This document shows positions 27,096 to 36,465 of a DNA stretch of 64,000 nucleotides, piece by piece. The notes below the pieces were generated by a model. The model searched no databases, was not told the origin of the DNA, and saw nothing but the letters and a program-made list of their open reading frames with translations. Made by a program: the position numbers and the translations under genes. This DNA comes from Burkholderia sp. Ac-20365 (GTDB lineage: Bacteria > Pseudomonadota > Gammaproteobacteria > Burkholderiales > Burkholderiaceae): positions 62,001 to 126,000 of the forward strand of contig NZ_JAAGPI010000013.1 of NCBI RefSeq assembly GCF_017104715.1, given 5' to 3'. The first letter of the stretch is position 1. Each line of letters starts with the position of its first letter.

Positions 27096-28061
27096 ATGTT
27101 CACGCAATTCGTCAATCAACTTCGACGTGCTGCCGGTGCGGTGACGCGCGGGACCGCGGCGCTCGGCCTGGCGGGCCTGCTCGCGCTTGGCGCCGTGGCA
27201 TCGAATGATGCCGAAGCGAAGCGGGTGGGCGGCAGTCAAAGTATCGGGCGCCAGTCTCAGGCGGCGTCGCCGTCTGGGCAAACGCAGCGAAGCCAGCAAG
27301 CCCAGACGGCGCAACAGACCGCGCAGACGCCTGCAGCCGCGGCAGGTAACCGCTGGATGGGCCCGCTTGCGGGCCTCGCCGCTGGCTTGGGCATTGCGGC
27401 GCTGCTGTCGTCGTTTGGTCTGGGTGAAGGGCTCGCGCAAATGCTGTCGAATGCGCTGCTGATCGGCCTCGTGGTTCTCGCGGGCGTGATGTTGTTCCGC
27501 TTTATCGCCAACCGACGCCGTTCGGATCTGGCGTATGGACATGGCGCCGCGAACCGGCAGCAGACCAACGGTTCATCGCTGTTCAACCAGTTTGGCCAGG
27601 CGCGTTCTGACGCGAGGTCGGGCAACTGGCCGGCTACCGCGATGGGTTCGACGGGAGTTGCAGGCGCCGTGAAGGCGCCGGAACTCGCGCTCGGGTCCGA
27701 CCAGGCTGCCTTTCTGGCATCGGCGAAGACCCTGTTCATGCGTCTTCAGAGCGCGTGGGACCGGAACGACCAGGGCGACATGTTCGAGTTGACGACGCAC
27801 GACATGTTCATGCGGCTCAAGCAGGATCTGGAAGCTCAAGGCGGCAAGCCGGGTGTGACGGAAGTGACGCAACTCGACGCCGAAGTGCTGGGCACGGAGA
27901 GCAACGCCGATGAAACGCTGGTCAGCGTGCGCTTCTATGGTCGGATGCGAGAGGACGACGCGCAGACTGCCGAGCCGTTCCAGGAGATCTGGAATCTGGT
28001 GAAGAACGCGCAGGGCGGTCAGGCGTGGCGTCTGGCGGGTATCCAGCAGATCAACCACTAA
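27096..28061 (+). CDS. Tim44-like domain membrane protein
   Basis: About 321-residue protein with an N-terminal hydrophobic segment (LGLAGLLALGAVASNDAEA), a Gln/Ala/Ser-rich spacer, two hydrophobic helices at roughly residues 95-145 (GPLAGLAAGLGIAALLSSFG, LLIGLVVLAGVMLFRFIANR) and a C-terminal Tim44-like domain (LGSDQAAFLASAKTLFMRLQ to WRLAGIQQINH). Bacterial members sit in the inner membrane and have no agreed function. The ATG at 27096 lies 9 bases after GGAG; the ATG at 27081 is an alternative. A strong terminator follows. Confidence 0.85.
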   Translation: MFTQFVNQLRRAAGAVTRGTAALGLAGLLALGAVASNDAEAKRVGGSQSIGRQSQAASPSGQTQRSQQAQTAQQTAQTPAAAAGNRWMGPLAGLAAGLGIAALLSSFGLGEGLAQMLSNALLIGLVVLAGVMLFRFIANRRRSDLAYGHGAANRQQTNGSSLFNQFGQARSDARSGNWPATAMGSTGVAGAVKAPELALGSDQAAFLASAKTLFMRLQSAWDRNDQGDMFELTTHDMFMRLKQDLEAQGGKPGVTEVTQLDAEVLGTESNADETLVSVRFYGRMREDDAQTAEPFQEIWNLVKNAQGGQAWRLAGIQQINH

Positions 28062-28078
28062 CCGCGCATTGTTGTAAG

Positions 28079-28117
28079 GGCATCGGCCTGCTGCATGTCA
28101 GCAGGCCGATGCCGTTT
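28079..28117 (+). terminator. Intrinsic terminator after the Tim44-like gene
   Basis: 15-bp perfect stem GGCATCGGCCTGCTG / CAGCAGGCCGATGCC with a 5-base loop, followed by GTTTGT, 17 bases after the stop codon. Confidence 0.8.
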
Positions 28118-28265
28118 GTATTGCCCGGCAATCGCCGTCGAACATGTACGGCGCGAGTCGCACGGCCCTGAGTCCTTCAGGCGCCATCCAGTTCCCCGGT
28201 GTTTTCCCCTACGCAATTCATGTTGACTCATCCGTCGACGACGACCAGACTGTGTTCAAGCAAAG

Positions 28266-28275
28266 TGTGATCACA
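28266..28275. promoter_or_regulatory. Candidate operator of the GntR-led operon
   Basis: Perfect 10-bp palindrome TGTGATCACA, 46 bases upstream of the gntR start codon, followed by a second TCACAG. GntR/FCD regulators bind short palindromes and often repress their own operon; the match to any known consensus is not established. Confidence 0.35.
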
Positions 28276-28321
28276 GGTCACAGATTACAGATCGCCAGTC
28301 CCGATTCAACGAAAAACTGAA

Positions 28322-29047
28322 ATGGCCACACGCACGAATTCCGAATTGCCCGAACTCGAACTCGTTGCCCGGGAGACGATGGCGGGCCGCGTCTATGCGC
28401 AGCTCAGGGAAGCGATCATGACGGGACGCTTTGCGCCCGGCCAGTTGCTGAGCCTGCGCAGCGTTGCGGAAGCAGTGGGCTCGTCCACGATGCCGGTGCG
28501 CGCCGCGCTGACGCGCTTGCAGGCCGAAGGCGCGCTGATCGACGGCCCGGGCCGCGCACTCATGGTGCCGCCAATGACGCCCGAGCTGCTCGAAGAGTTG
28601 CGCGACGTGCGGGTCGCGCTCGAAGGTGCCGTCGCCAGACGGGCGGCATCGCGGATGACGCGTGAGCATCTCGATGCTCTGCAGAATGTGTTCGACACGA
28701 TGGACGCGCATGTCGAAGCGGGCGACGTCCCCGCCTACCTGCGCAGCAATTTCGAGTTTCATATTGCGATCTACACGCACGGCGCAAGCGACATCACGCT
28801 GGCGACCATCCAGAACCTGTGGATGCGTATTGGTCCGTTTTTGAATCTCGTCGCGCCCGACATCCCGCATATGCGCCGGTCGATGGCGGCGCATCGCCAT
28901 ATCGTCGAGGCGCTGTGGCGTGGTGATGGCGAAGGCGCGCGCGCGGGGATCGAAGAAGACATCAGCGACGCGGCGGCCGATCTCCACGAACGCTTGAGGA
29001 GCGCGGTACAAGGCAACGAAGTCGGCAACGAACAGGCACGCGCCTGA
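28322..29047 (+). CDS. GntR-family (FCD/FadR subfamily) regulator of the downstream operon
   Basis: 241-residue GntR regulator. Winged-helix N-terminus AGRVYAQLREAIMTGRFAPG, LLSLRSVAEAVGSSTMPVR, then an FCD effector domain with the metal/ligand histidines in NFEFHIAIYTHG, AAHRHIVEALWRGDG and DLHERL. FCD domains bind small organic acids, often with a metal. First gene of a co-directional cluster to 38350 and presumably its local regulator. Confidence 0.88.
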   Translation: MATRTNSELPELELVARETMAGRVYAQLREAIMTGRFAPGQLLSLRSVAEAVGSSTMPVRAALTRLQAEGALIDGPGRALMVPPMTPELLEELRDVRVALEGAVARRAASRMTREHLDALQNVFDTMDAHVEAGDVPAYLRSNFEFHIAIYTHGASDITLATIQNLWMRIGPFLNLVAPDIPHMRRSMAAHRHIVEALWRGDGEGARAGIEEDISDAAADLHERLRSAVQGNEVGNEQARA

Positions 29048-29078
29048 TTCCAGCAAACACAAATCCCGGAGACAGGTA

Positions 29079-29885
29079 ATGACGGTACTTCACATGCTGA
29101 AGCCGCGCGCGGGCCTGCGCGTGCTCATTACAGGTGGCGCTTCTGGCATCGGACTCGTAATCGCTCGCGCGTTCGTCGAAGTGGGCGCACGCGTGCATGT
29201 CTGCGATGCGAGTCAGAAGGCGATCGATGCGCTCATGAAAGCGGAAGAGAGCACGGAGATCAATCGCATTACCGCGACACTCGCCGACGTCGCGGATCAG
29301 GATGCCGTCGCGCGCGTGTTTGCCGACGTGCAGACCGAACTCGGCGGCCTCGACGTGCTCGTCAACAACGCGGGCATCGCGGGGCCGACGGGCGGTATCG
29401 ACGAACTCGATGTGCGCGAATGGGAGAGCACGATCAACGTGAATCTCAACGCACAGTTCTATTTCGCTCGCCGCGCGGTTCCGCTTCTGCGGGAGGCGAA
29501 GGACGGCGGCACGATCATCGCGCTGTCGTCGGTGGCGGGCCGGCTTGGCTATGCGTTCCGCACGCCCTATGCCGCGACGAAATGGGCGATTGTCGGTTTG
29601 ACGAAGAGCCTCGCAATCGAACTGGGGCCGTCGAACATCCGCGTCAATACGATTCAACCGGGCATCGTGAAAGGACCGCGTATCGAGCGTGTGATTGCCG
29701 CGCGCGCGAAGCAGATGAACGTGTCCTACGAAGAGATGGAGAAGGAGTATCTCGCCAAAATTTCCCTGCGCCGCATGACGGCGCCGGAAGAAGTGGCCGC
29801 CACGGCGCTGTTTCTGTGCTCGCCTGCGGGCAGCGGTATTTCGGGTCAAGCAATCTCTGTCTGCGGAAACGTTGAAGTCCTTTAA
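29079..29885 (+). CDS. Short-chain dehydrogenase/reductase of the catabolic operon
   Basis: 268-residue classical SDR. Cofactor motif ITGGASGIGLVIARAF, NNAG motif VLVNNAGIAGPTGG, active-site ALSSVAGRLGYAFRTPYAATK (Ser, Tyr, Lys). VCDAS after beta-2 suggests NAD(H). The start has GGAGACAGG upstream; it is 31 bases from gntR and 14 bases before the BKACE gene. Probable role: oxidising a hydroxyl of the imported substrate, which is an inference from its place. Confidence 0.9.
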   Translation: MTVLHMLKPRAGLRVLITGGASGIGLVIARAFVEVGARVHVCDASQKAIDALMKAEESTEINRITATLADVADQDAVARVFADVQTELGGLDVLVNNAGIAGPTGGIDELDVREWESTINVNLNAQFYFARRAVPLLREAKDGGTIIALSSVAGRLGYAFRTPYAATKWAIVGLTKSLAIELGPSNIRVNTIQPGIVKGPRIERVIAARAKQMNVSYEEMEKEYLAKISLRRMTAPEEVAATALFLCSPAGSGISGQAISVCGNVEVL

Positions 29886-29899
29886 CGCACGAGGCTTAA

Positions 29900-30832
29900 A
29901 TGGCAACGAAACGCAAGGTCATCATCACATGCGCGCCGACGGGCGCTATCCACACGCCGTCGATGTCGCCGTATCTACCCGTCACGCCGCAGCAGATTGG
30001 TGACGCCGCGCTGGCGGCCGCAAAGGAAGGCGCTGCAATCATCCATCTGCATGCGCGCGATCCGGTTGATGGCCATCCGACGCAGGACCCCGCTGTGTTT
30101 CAGGAATTCCTGCCGCGTATCAAGGCCGAATGCGATGCGGTGATCAATCTCACGACAGGCGGCAGCCCGCACATGACGGTCGCGGAACGTCTGAGACCCG
30201 CGCATCATTTTCAGCCGGAAGTAGCGTCGCTGAATATGGGCTCGATGAACTTCGGCCTGTATCCGATGCTCGATCGTTTCAAGGAACTGAAGTACGACTG
30301 GGAACGCAAGCACCTCGAAAACAGCCGCGATCTCGTGTTCAAGAACACCTTCGCGGATATCGAATACATCCTGACGTCGTGCGGCGCGAATGGCACGCGC
30401 TTCGAGTTCGAGTGCTACGACATCTCGCATCTGTATAACCTCGCGCATTTCGTCGATCGCGGACTCGCGAAGCCGCCGTTCTTCGTGCAGAGCGTGTTCG
30501 GTCTGCTCGGCGGTATCGGCGGACATCCTGAAGACCTGGCGCATATGCGGCGCACGGCGGACCGGCTGTTCGGGAAAGACTATGTCTGGTCGATTCTCGG
30601 CGCTGGCCGCAATCAGATCTCGCTCGGTTCCATCGGTGTCGCGCAAGGTTCGAACGTGCGCGTGGGTCTCGAAGATTCGCTGTGGATCGAACCTGGCAAG
30701 CTCGCGGAATCGAGCGCTGCGCAGGTGAAGAAGATTCGCCAGGTGATAGAAGGCCTGTCGCTCGACATTGCCACGCCTGCCGAGGCGCGCGAGATGTTGC
30801 AACTCAAAGGTGCGAACAACACCAACTTCTGA
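29900..30832 (+). CDS. BKACE-family beta-keto acid cleavage enzyme
   Basis: 310-residue beta-keto acid cleavage enzyme (DUF849 family; Kce and CdhB are characterised members). These use Zn2+ to condense a beta-keto acid with acetyl-CoA and give acetoacetate plus a CoA ester. Motifs visible: VIITCAPTGAIHTPSMSPYL, IIHLHARDPVDGHPTQD with the metal-binding HLH, INLTTGGSPHMTVAERL, LNMGSMNFG and FECYDISHLYNL. Substrate specificity cannot be read from this. It places a 3-keto acid intermediate in the pathway encoded here. Confidence 0.9.
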   Translation: MATKRKVIITCAPTGAIHTPSMSPYLPVTPQQIGDAALAAAKEGAAIIHLHARDPVDGHPTQDPAVFQEFLPRIKAECDAVINLTTGGSPHMTVAERLRPAHHFQPEVASLNMGSMNFGLYPMLDRFKELKYDWERKHLENSRDLVFKNTFADIEYILTSCGANGTRFEFECYDISHLYNLAHFVDRGLAKPPFFVQSVFGLLGGIGGHPEDLAHMRRTADRLFGKDYVWSILGAGRNQISLGSIGVAQGSNVRVGLEDSLWIEPGKLAESSAAQVKKIRQVIEGLSLDIATPAEAREMLQLKGANNTNF

Positions 30833-30846
30833 CAGCGGAGGCCATT

Positions 30847-31626
30847 GTGAGTGCCAGGCTGAAAGTAGTCGCGATGCCGACGGGTTGGCTGACCGTCGAT
30901 CGCTCTTCGCAGGTCTACGGCCGCTATTTCGGCCAGTCGATAAAAGTACCCGTCTGGTCGACGGCTATTGTCGGCGCGCAGAAAAAGATTGTCGTGGATA
31001 CGGGTGTGCATGATCCGGGCTGGGTGTCGAATTTCGTGTGCCCTTGCGATCAGGCTCCCGAAGAAAAACTCGAACGCGCACTCAAGGAGTACGTCGGCTG
31101 GAGCGCGGACGAGGTCGAAATCGTCATCAATACCCATCTGCATTACGACCATTCGGGCGGCAACACGCTATTCAAGAATGCACGCTTCATCGTGCAGGCG
31201 AAAGAGTGGGAGTACGCCGGGCATCCGCTGCCAACGCAAGCGACGTACTACCAGGAGTTTCTGATCGGCCGTGAGCCGCTGGCCTATTTCCGCTGGCAGT
31301 TCGTGCATGGCGTCACCGATATCGTGCCGGGCGTGCGCGTGGTCCCGACGCCGGGCCACACGCCAGGTCATCAATCCGTTGCCGTCGATACGGCAGACGG
31401 CGTCGTGCTGATCGCGGGCGATTGCGCGAACTGCATGGAGAACATCGTCGATCTCGTGCCGGTCGGCATCGTGCACGAAACGCTCGCGGAAATCGGCTCG
31501 CTCACGCGCATTCGTCAGATCGCCGATTTCGTGATTCCTGGCCACGATCCCAACGTCGTGCCGGGCAGCGCAGGCATCGCATTGCCGGCAGGCGCGCGCC
31601 TGCCGCATGTATCAACTTCTGGCTAA
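30847..31626 (+). CDS. Metallo-beta-lactamase-fold lactonase (AttM/AiiA-like)
   Basis: 259-residue hydrolase of the N-acyl-homoserine-lactonase-like MBL group. Metal motif NTHLHYDHSGG (HxHxDH), later PTPGHTPGHQSV, IAGDCANC and the final PGHDPNV are as in the AHL-lactonase family. Start GTG at 30847 with GGAGG just upstream; it is 14 bases after the BKACE stop. Given the operon it may open a sugar-acid lactone rather than act on a quorum signal, but AHL hydrolysis is not excluded. Confidence 0.85.
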   Translation: MSARLKVVAMPTGWLTVDRSSQVYGRYFGQSIKVPVWSTAIVGAQKKIVVDTGVHDPGWVSNFVCPCDQAPEEKLERALKEYVGWSADEVEIVINTHLHYDHSGGNTLFKNARFIVQAKEWEYAGHPLPTQATYYQEFLIGREPLAYFRWQFVHGVTDIVPGVRVVPTPGHTPGHQSVAVDTADGVVLIAGDCANCMENIVDLVPVGIVHETLAEIGSLTRIRQIADFVIPGHDPNVVPGSAGIALPAGARLPHVSTSG

Positions 31627-31666
31627 AGCGTAGTTCAAGACAATAAGCGAACGTTTGGAGGAAGAC

Positions 31667-32794
31667 ATGAAGGCATGGACGCAATCGATTCGTCATGCGG
31701 GCCGGGCAGCGCTCGGCCTGCTATTCGCGGCGACGCTCGCGGTATCGGGGCAGGCGCACGCGGCGGGCAAGTACAAGATCTTTCTGTCGATGAGCTATGT
31801 CGGCAACGACTGGCAGACAGAAGCCGCAAACATGGTCAAGGCAATGGCGGAAACGCCCGCGCTCAAGGACAAGGTGGATCTGGAAGTGCAGGTCGCGGGC
31901 ACCGACGCGCAGAAGCAGATCCAGCAGATCAACTCGATGGTTCAGGCGGGCGCGAAGGCCATCATCATCTACCCGATTTCGCCGACCGCGTTGAATCGCG
32001 CGATCAAGAACGCGTGCTCGAAAGGCGTGGTCGTCGCAGCGTATGACGGCGAAGTCACCGAGCCGTGCGCGCACAACGTGACGATCGATCAGCATCAGGC
32101 GGGCACCGTCACGGCTGAATGGCTCGCGAAGACCTTGAACGGCAAAGGCAACATCGTGCTGATCAATGGCGTGCCGGGCACGTCGGTGGATCGTGCGCGC
32201 ACCGAAGCGGCAAAGGCGGTGTTCGCGAAGTATCCGGGCATCAAGATCGTCGCTGAAGGCACGGGCATGTGGAGCCAGGCGACCGCCAAGACCGAGTTGT
32301 CGAAGATTCTCGCAACCAACAGCTGGGACAAGATCGACGGCCTGTGGATGCAGGTCGGATGCTTCACGGCAGCGTCGATGCAACTCGAAGCGGGAATCGC
32401 CGATGACAAGATCAAGCCTTGCGCAGGCGAGTCGTCGAATGGTCACCGCGTGCAGATGCTGCCGCCGGGCGAAGTGAAGGGGCAGGGCGCGTATCGCTCG
32501 ATTGGATATCGTTCGATTTCATACGGCGCGCCGCCGTATTCCGGCGCGATGGCACTGAAGATGGCCGTGCAGAAGCTCGACGGCAAGGACTTCCCGCAAC
32601 GTATCACGCTGAAGCTGCCGCTGGTCGAAACGCCGCAATCGAAGCTGTGCAAGACGGGCAGCATCGACGAACTGAAAGCGGGTTGCACGGCCTTCATGCC
32701 GGACAAGGTGCCGCCGGGCTGGTTCGCGGACATCTATTCCGAGGACACGAAGGAAGTCGGCTTCAACGCAGCGCTCACGGGCAAGCAGGACTGA
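31667..32794 (+). CDS. Sugar-type ABC transporter periplasmic binding protein
   Basis: 375-residue ribose-type (PBP type 1) binding protein. Signal peptide MKAWTQSIRHAGRAALGLLF then ending SGQAHA; mature domain starts GKYKIFLSMSYVGNDWQTEA. Typical elements are QQINSMVQAGAKAIIIYPIS and NVTIDQHQAGTVTAEWLAKT. Cysteines (residues near NACSKG, EPCAHN, GCFT, KPCAGE) suggest disulphides. ATG with GGAGG upstream. First of three transporter genes in order binding protein, ATPase, permease. Confidence 0.9.
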   Translation: MKAWTQSIRHAGRAALGLLFAATLAVSGQAHAAGKYKIFLSMSYVGNDWQTEAANMVKAMAETPALKDKVDLEVQVAGTDAQKQIQQINSMVQAGAKAIIIYPISPTALNRAIKNACSKGVVVAAYDGEVTEPCAHNVTIDQHQAGTVTAEWLAKTLNGKGNIVLINGVPGTSVDRARTEAAKAVFAKYPGIKIVAEGTGMWSQATAKTELSKILATNSWDKIDGLWMQVGCFTAASMQLEAGIADDKIKPCAGESSNGHRVQMLPPGEVKGQGAYRSIGYRSISYGAPPYSGAMALKMAVQKLDGKDFPQRITLKLPLVETPQSKLCKTGSIDELKAGCTAFMPDKVPPGWFADIYSEDTKEVGFNAALTGKQD

Positions 32795-32803
32795 GGGTTC
32801 GCC

Positions 32804-34327
32804 ATGAACGACGCTTCTCTCGCCATCGACCTGTCGAACGTGACCAAGCGGTTTGGCGCGACCGTTGCGCTCGACGGGGCGTCGTTCCGGGTCAGGCGCG
32901 GCACCGTGCACGCCTTGCTCGGCGAGAACGGCGCGGGCAAGTCCACGACCGTCAAGCTGCTGTCCGGCCTGATGCAACCCGACGCGGGCAGTATCCGCGT
33001 GATGGGCAACGACGTGACGATGCGTGGCCCGAAGGACGCGCATCGCGCCGGCGTGCAGACCGCGTTTCAGGAAATGACGCTGGTGCGCGATCTGACCGTC
33101 GCGCAGAACCTGCTGATGTCATACGAGCCGACGGGTTTTCTCGGGCGCATCAAGAGCCGCGAGGCAATGCGCCAGGCGACGGAGTGGCTCGAGAAGCTGG
33201 AGCTTTCCGACGTGCGTCCCGGCGCGTATATCCGCGATCTGTCGCTGCCCGTCAGGCAGAAGATCGAGATCGCGAAAGCGATCACGCGTGATCCGCGAGT
33301 GCTGTTGCTCGACGAGCCGACCTCGGCGTTGTCGGGCGCGGACGTGGCGTGGCTCGCGCGGCGCATCGACGCATTGAAGACGAACGGCGTCACGTTCGTG
33401 TTCATTTCACATCGGATGCAGGAAGTGCGCGAGTTCTGCGACAGCCTCACGGTGTATCGCAACGGGCGGGATGTCGGCGAGTTCGAAACTGCTGCTATCT
33501 CCGACGATGAAGTGATCCGTCTCGTGATCGGCCGGTCGATGGAAGCGAAGTATCCGCCGAAGGAAGCGCCGCCTGAGATCGCGCAGGATCAATCGCGGCC
33601 GCCCGCCATCGAAGCGCGGCGCATCCGCGTAGACGGCGTCGTGACCGACTTCGATCTGAAACTCAAGGCGGGCGAAGTGCACGGCATTGCGGGCTTGCAG
33701 GGCATGGGCCAGCGCGAACTCTTCGAGGCGCTGTTCGGCGCGACCTATATCGACGACGGCGAAATTCGCATCGATGGAAAGCCGGTCACGCTCACGTCCA
33801 CCGCCGATTCACTGAAAGCCGGCGTGTCGACCAGCTTCCTGCCGGAAGACCGCAAGACAGAAGGGCTTTTCCTGCGACTGCCGGGCGGCGAGAACGTGTC
33901 GCTGCCGGTGATCGGGCGATACACGCGTTTTGGGCTGATCGACCGCAAGCGCGAGCAGGCTGCGATCAGCCGCTCGCTTGCGCAGATGGAGGTCAATCCG
34001 CGCGCGTTGTACAAGCCGTGCCTGTCGTTTTCAGGCGGCAACCAGCAGAAGATCGCGATGGCCAAATGGATGCTCACGCAAAGCCGCGTGTGGCTGATGT
34101 TCGATCCGACGCGCGGCATCGATGTCGGCACCAAGCATCAGATTTTCGTGCTGATGCGCGCATTTGCGGCAGCCGGCGGCGCGGTGCTGTTCTATTCGAC
34201 GGATGTTCCCGAACTCGTCAATGTGTGCGACCGCGTGTCGGTGATGTATCGCGGCCGCAATGTCGGCGAGCTGTCCGGTAATGCGCTCACGGAGGAAAGT
34301 GTGATGCGCAAAATGCTTTCCAGCTGA
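32804..34327 (+). CDS. Sugar-type ABC transporter ATPase with two ABC domains (RbsA-like)
   Basis: 507-residue cytoplasmic ATPase with tandem ABC domains. First domain: Walker A GENGAGKST, Walker B VLLLDEPTSAL. Second domain: degenerate Walker A GLQGMGQREL (as in RbsA/MglA), signature LSFSGGNQQKIAMAKW, and MFDPTRGIDVG. This asymmetry is normal for the family. It starts 9 bases after the binding-protein gene and is followed 10 bases later by the permease gene. Confidence 0.92.
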   Translation: MNDASLAIDLSNVTKRFGATVALDGASFRVRRGTVHALLGENGAGKSTTVKLLSGLMQPDAGSIRVMGNDVTMRGPKDAHRAGVQTAFQEMTLVRDLTVAQNLLMSYEPTGFLGRIKSREAMRQATEWLEKLELSDVRPGAYIRDLSLPVRQKIEIAKAITRDPRVLLLDEPTSALSGADVAWLARRIDALKTNGVTFVFISHRMQEVREFCDSLTVYRNGRDVGEFETAAISDDEVIRLVIGRSMEAKYPPKEAPPEIAQDQSRPPAIEARRIRVDGVVTDFDLKLKAGEVHGIAGLQGMGQRELFEALFGATYIDDGEIRIDGKPVTLTSTADSLKAGVSTSFLPEDRKTEGLFLRLPGGENVSLPVIGRYTRFGLIDRKREQAAISRSLAQMEVNPRALYKPCLSFSGGNQQKIAMAKWMLTQSRVWLMFDPTRGIDVGTKHQIFVLMRAFAAAGGAVLFYSTDVPELVNVCDRVSVMYRGRNVGELSGNALTEESVMRKMLSS

Positions 34328-34337
34328 GAGGTTGGTC

Positions 34338-36437
34338 ATGAAGATAGCCATAGCGTCGCCCGACAGCGAGATCGTGCGGCCAGGCGCGCGCGTGGGTTGG
34401 GGCGCGCGAATCGATCATCATCGCGGACTGATCATTGCGATCAGCGCGCTCGTGGCGATGCTCGTCGCGTGGATTTCGCTGTCGGCGACGCCCGTGGGTT
34501 TCTACGACATCGGCTCCGTCATTTCCAGCGCGACGACGCTTGCGCTCGCCGCGATCGGACAGACCATCGTGGTGCTGTCGGGCGGATTCGATCTGTCGGC
34601 GTCGGCTGTCGTGTCGCTTTCCAATGTGCTCGCGGTGCGCTTCGTGCAGGGCTCGCCCGTCGAGCAATGGATGGGTGCGGCGCTCATTCTCGCGATCGGC
34701 GGCGGCATCGGTCTGGTGAACGGCGCGCTGATCGCGTGGTTCCGGCTGCAGTCGATCGTGGTCACGCTCGCGACGATGTTCATGGTGCAGGGCATGACGC
34801 TGCTGATCCAGAACAAGCCGGGCGGCAGCGTCGGCGATCAGTTCGGCGCGGTGCTCACGTCGGATCTCATTGCCGAGCGGCTGCCGATGTCGGCGGGGCT
34901 TCTGATCGTGGCGCTGCTGGTCTGGACGTTCATCAGGCGTACGCGCTTCGGCGTCGGCGTGTATGCGCTCGGCAGCGATCCGGACGGCGCCTACGCCAAC
35001 GGCATGCCCGTGACGCGCTATCGCATCGCGACGTATGCGCTCGCGGGCGTGTTCTATGCGGCGGCGGGCTTGTATGTGTCGGCGCAAACGGGCTCGGCTG
35101 ATCCGCTTGTTGGACGTCCGCTGCTGTTGTCGATGTTCACCGCTGTCGTGCTTGGCGGCACGTTGCTCGGCGGCGGGCGAGGCGGTTGCGTCGGTACCGT
35201 CTTTGCCGCGATGACGCTGATGATCACGGTGAACATTCTGCTCGTGCTGAACGTGTCGGCGTTCTTCACGACGATCGCCGAAGCGATCATCCTGATTCTC
35301 GCCGTGCTGGGTTCGTCGATCGGCAAGCAGTCGGCGGCGCACGAATGCGCGCGTCACGCGGCGCAGTGGTTCAAGGCGGTGCGATCCGGCACGCGTGCAA
35401 AAAACGACGTCCATGCGCGCCGTGTGTCGTTCGAAGTGGATAGCTTCCGCACACTCGAAAACACGGAACTGAAGGGTCGCGCGATTGCGGACTGGATCGA
35501 GCGCAACCGCGAATGGGTGAAGTACGTGACGCCCGCGTATCTGTTGTTCTTCGCAGTGGTGGTGATCACCGGCATCGTGTACGGGCCGGCCGTGCTGGCA
35601 AGCGCGAACTTCTACAGCAGCCTGCTCACGCTTACATTGTTTCTCGCGATCCTAGGCCTTGGGCAAGGCGCAGTGATTCTGACGGGCGGCCTCGATCTGT
35701 CGATGCCCTGGCTCATCACGCTGTCCGGCGTGCTGCTGACGGGCCTCACGCATGGCCTCAACGAAGCGGCGGCGTGGGCGGTGCCCGTCGTGCTCGGTGT
35801 GGGTCTGCTGGTTGGTGTGTTCAATGGCGTGGGCGTCGTGATGCTCGGCCTGCCGCCGATCGTCGTGACGCTCGCGGCCAATGGCTTGCTGCAAGGCCTC
35901 ACATTGATCTACTGCAATGGCTCACCGCAAGGCTGGTCGCCGTCTGTTATCAGCGAATTCACCAACGGCAGGCTCGGGCCGCTGTCGCTTGCGGGCTGGA
36001 GCGTGCCGCTGTTCCTCGTCGTCGCGCTGTTGCTGTTGCATCGCACGCCGTTCGGACGGCGCGTGTATGCGGTCGGCAACTCGCAGGTGGCGGCGAGGCT
36101 GTCGGGCGTACGCGTCGGCTCGACGCTGATTGCTGTGTACTGTCTATCGGGACTGTGTTCGGCGCTCGTTGGTCTGCTGCTCGCGGGCTTCAGTTCGCAG
36201 GCGTTTCTCGGCATGGGCGATCCGTATCTGTTGCCGTCGATCGCAGTGGTCGTCGTGGGCGGCGCGCTGATCACGGGCGGCCGCGGCCACTATCTTGGCG
36301 TGTTCGGCGGCGCGTTGCTGCTGACGGCGCTCGGCACGCTGCTCGCAGGCACGACAGTGCCGCCCGCCGTGCGCGACATCATCAACGGGCTCGTTGTGCT
36401 GGCGGCCGTCATCACGCTGCGTGACAAGCGTGCATAA
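34338..36437 (+). CDS. Fused double permease of the sugar-type ABC transporter
   Basis: 699-residue protein made of two complete ribose-type permease domains (BPD_transp_2). First, about residues 25-330, with GQTIVVLSGGFDLSASAVVS and LGGTLLGGGRGGCVGTVFAA; second, about 400-699, with GQGAVILTGGLDLSMPWLIT and VVVGGALITGGRGHYLGVFG. A hydrophilic linker of about 65 residues (GKQSAAHECARHAAQW to DWIERNREWVKYV) joins them and keeps its frame. Most systems use two separate copies or a homodimer. Start ATG with GAGAGG upstream. No frameshift is seen, so it appears a genuine fusion. Confidence 0.9.
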   Translation: MKIAIASPDSEIVRPGARVGWGARIDHHRGLIIAISALVAMLVAWISLSATPVGFYDIGSVISSATTLALAAIGQTIVVLSGGFDLSASAVVSLSNVLAVRFVQGSPVEQWMGAALILAIGGGIGLVNGALIAWFRLQSIVVTLATMFMVQGMTLLIQNKPGGSVGDQFGAVLTSDLIAERLPMSAGLLIVALLVWTFIRRTRFGVGVYALGSDPDGAYANGMPVTRYRIATYALAGVFYAAAGLYVSAQTGSADPLVGRPLLLSMFTAVVLGGTLLGGGRGGCVGTVFAAMTLMITVNILLVLNVSAFFTTIAEAIILILAVLGSSIGKQSAAHECARHAAQWFKAVRSGTRAKNDVHARRVSFEVDSFRTLENTELKGRAIADWIERNREWVKYVTPAYLLFFAVVVITGIVYGPAVLASANFYSSLLTLTLFLAILGLGQGAVILTGGLDLSMPWLITLSGVLLTGLTHGLNEAAAWAVPVVLGVGLLVGVFNGVGVVMLGLPPIVVTLAANGLLQGLTLIYCNGSPQGWSPSVISEFTNGRLGPLSLAGWSVPLFLVVALLLLHRTPFGRRVYAVGNSQVAARLSGVRVGSTLIAVYCLSGLCSALVGLLLAGFSSQAFLGMGDPYLLPSIAVVVVGGALITGGRGHYLGVFGGALLLTALGTLLAGTTVPPAVRDIINGLVVLAAVITLRDKRA

Positions 36438-36465
36438 CGATCGAAAAAAGCGGAGGATAAAGCGC

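Noticed and set aside
30847..31626. Quorum-quenching system
   Set aside because: The MBL-type lactonase resembles AHL lactonases, but no luxI/luxR genes are near and the operon is catabolic; quorum quenching is not supported.
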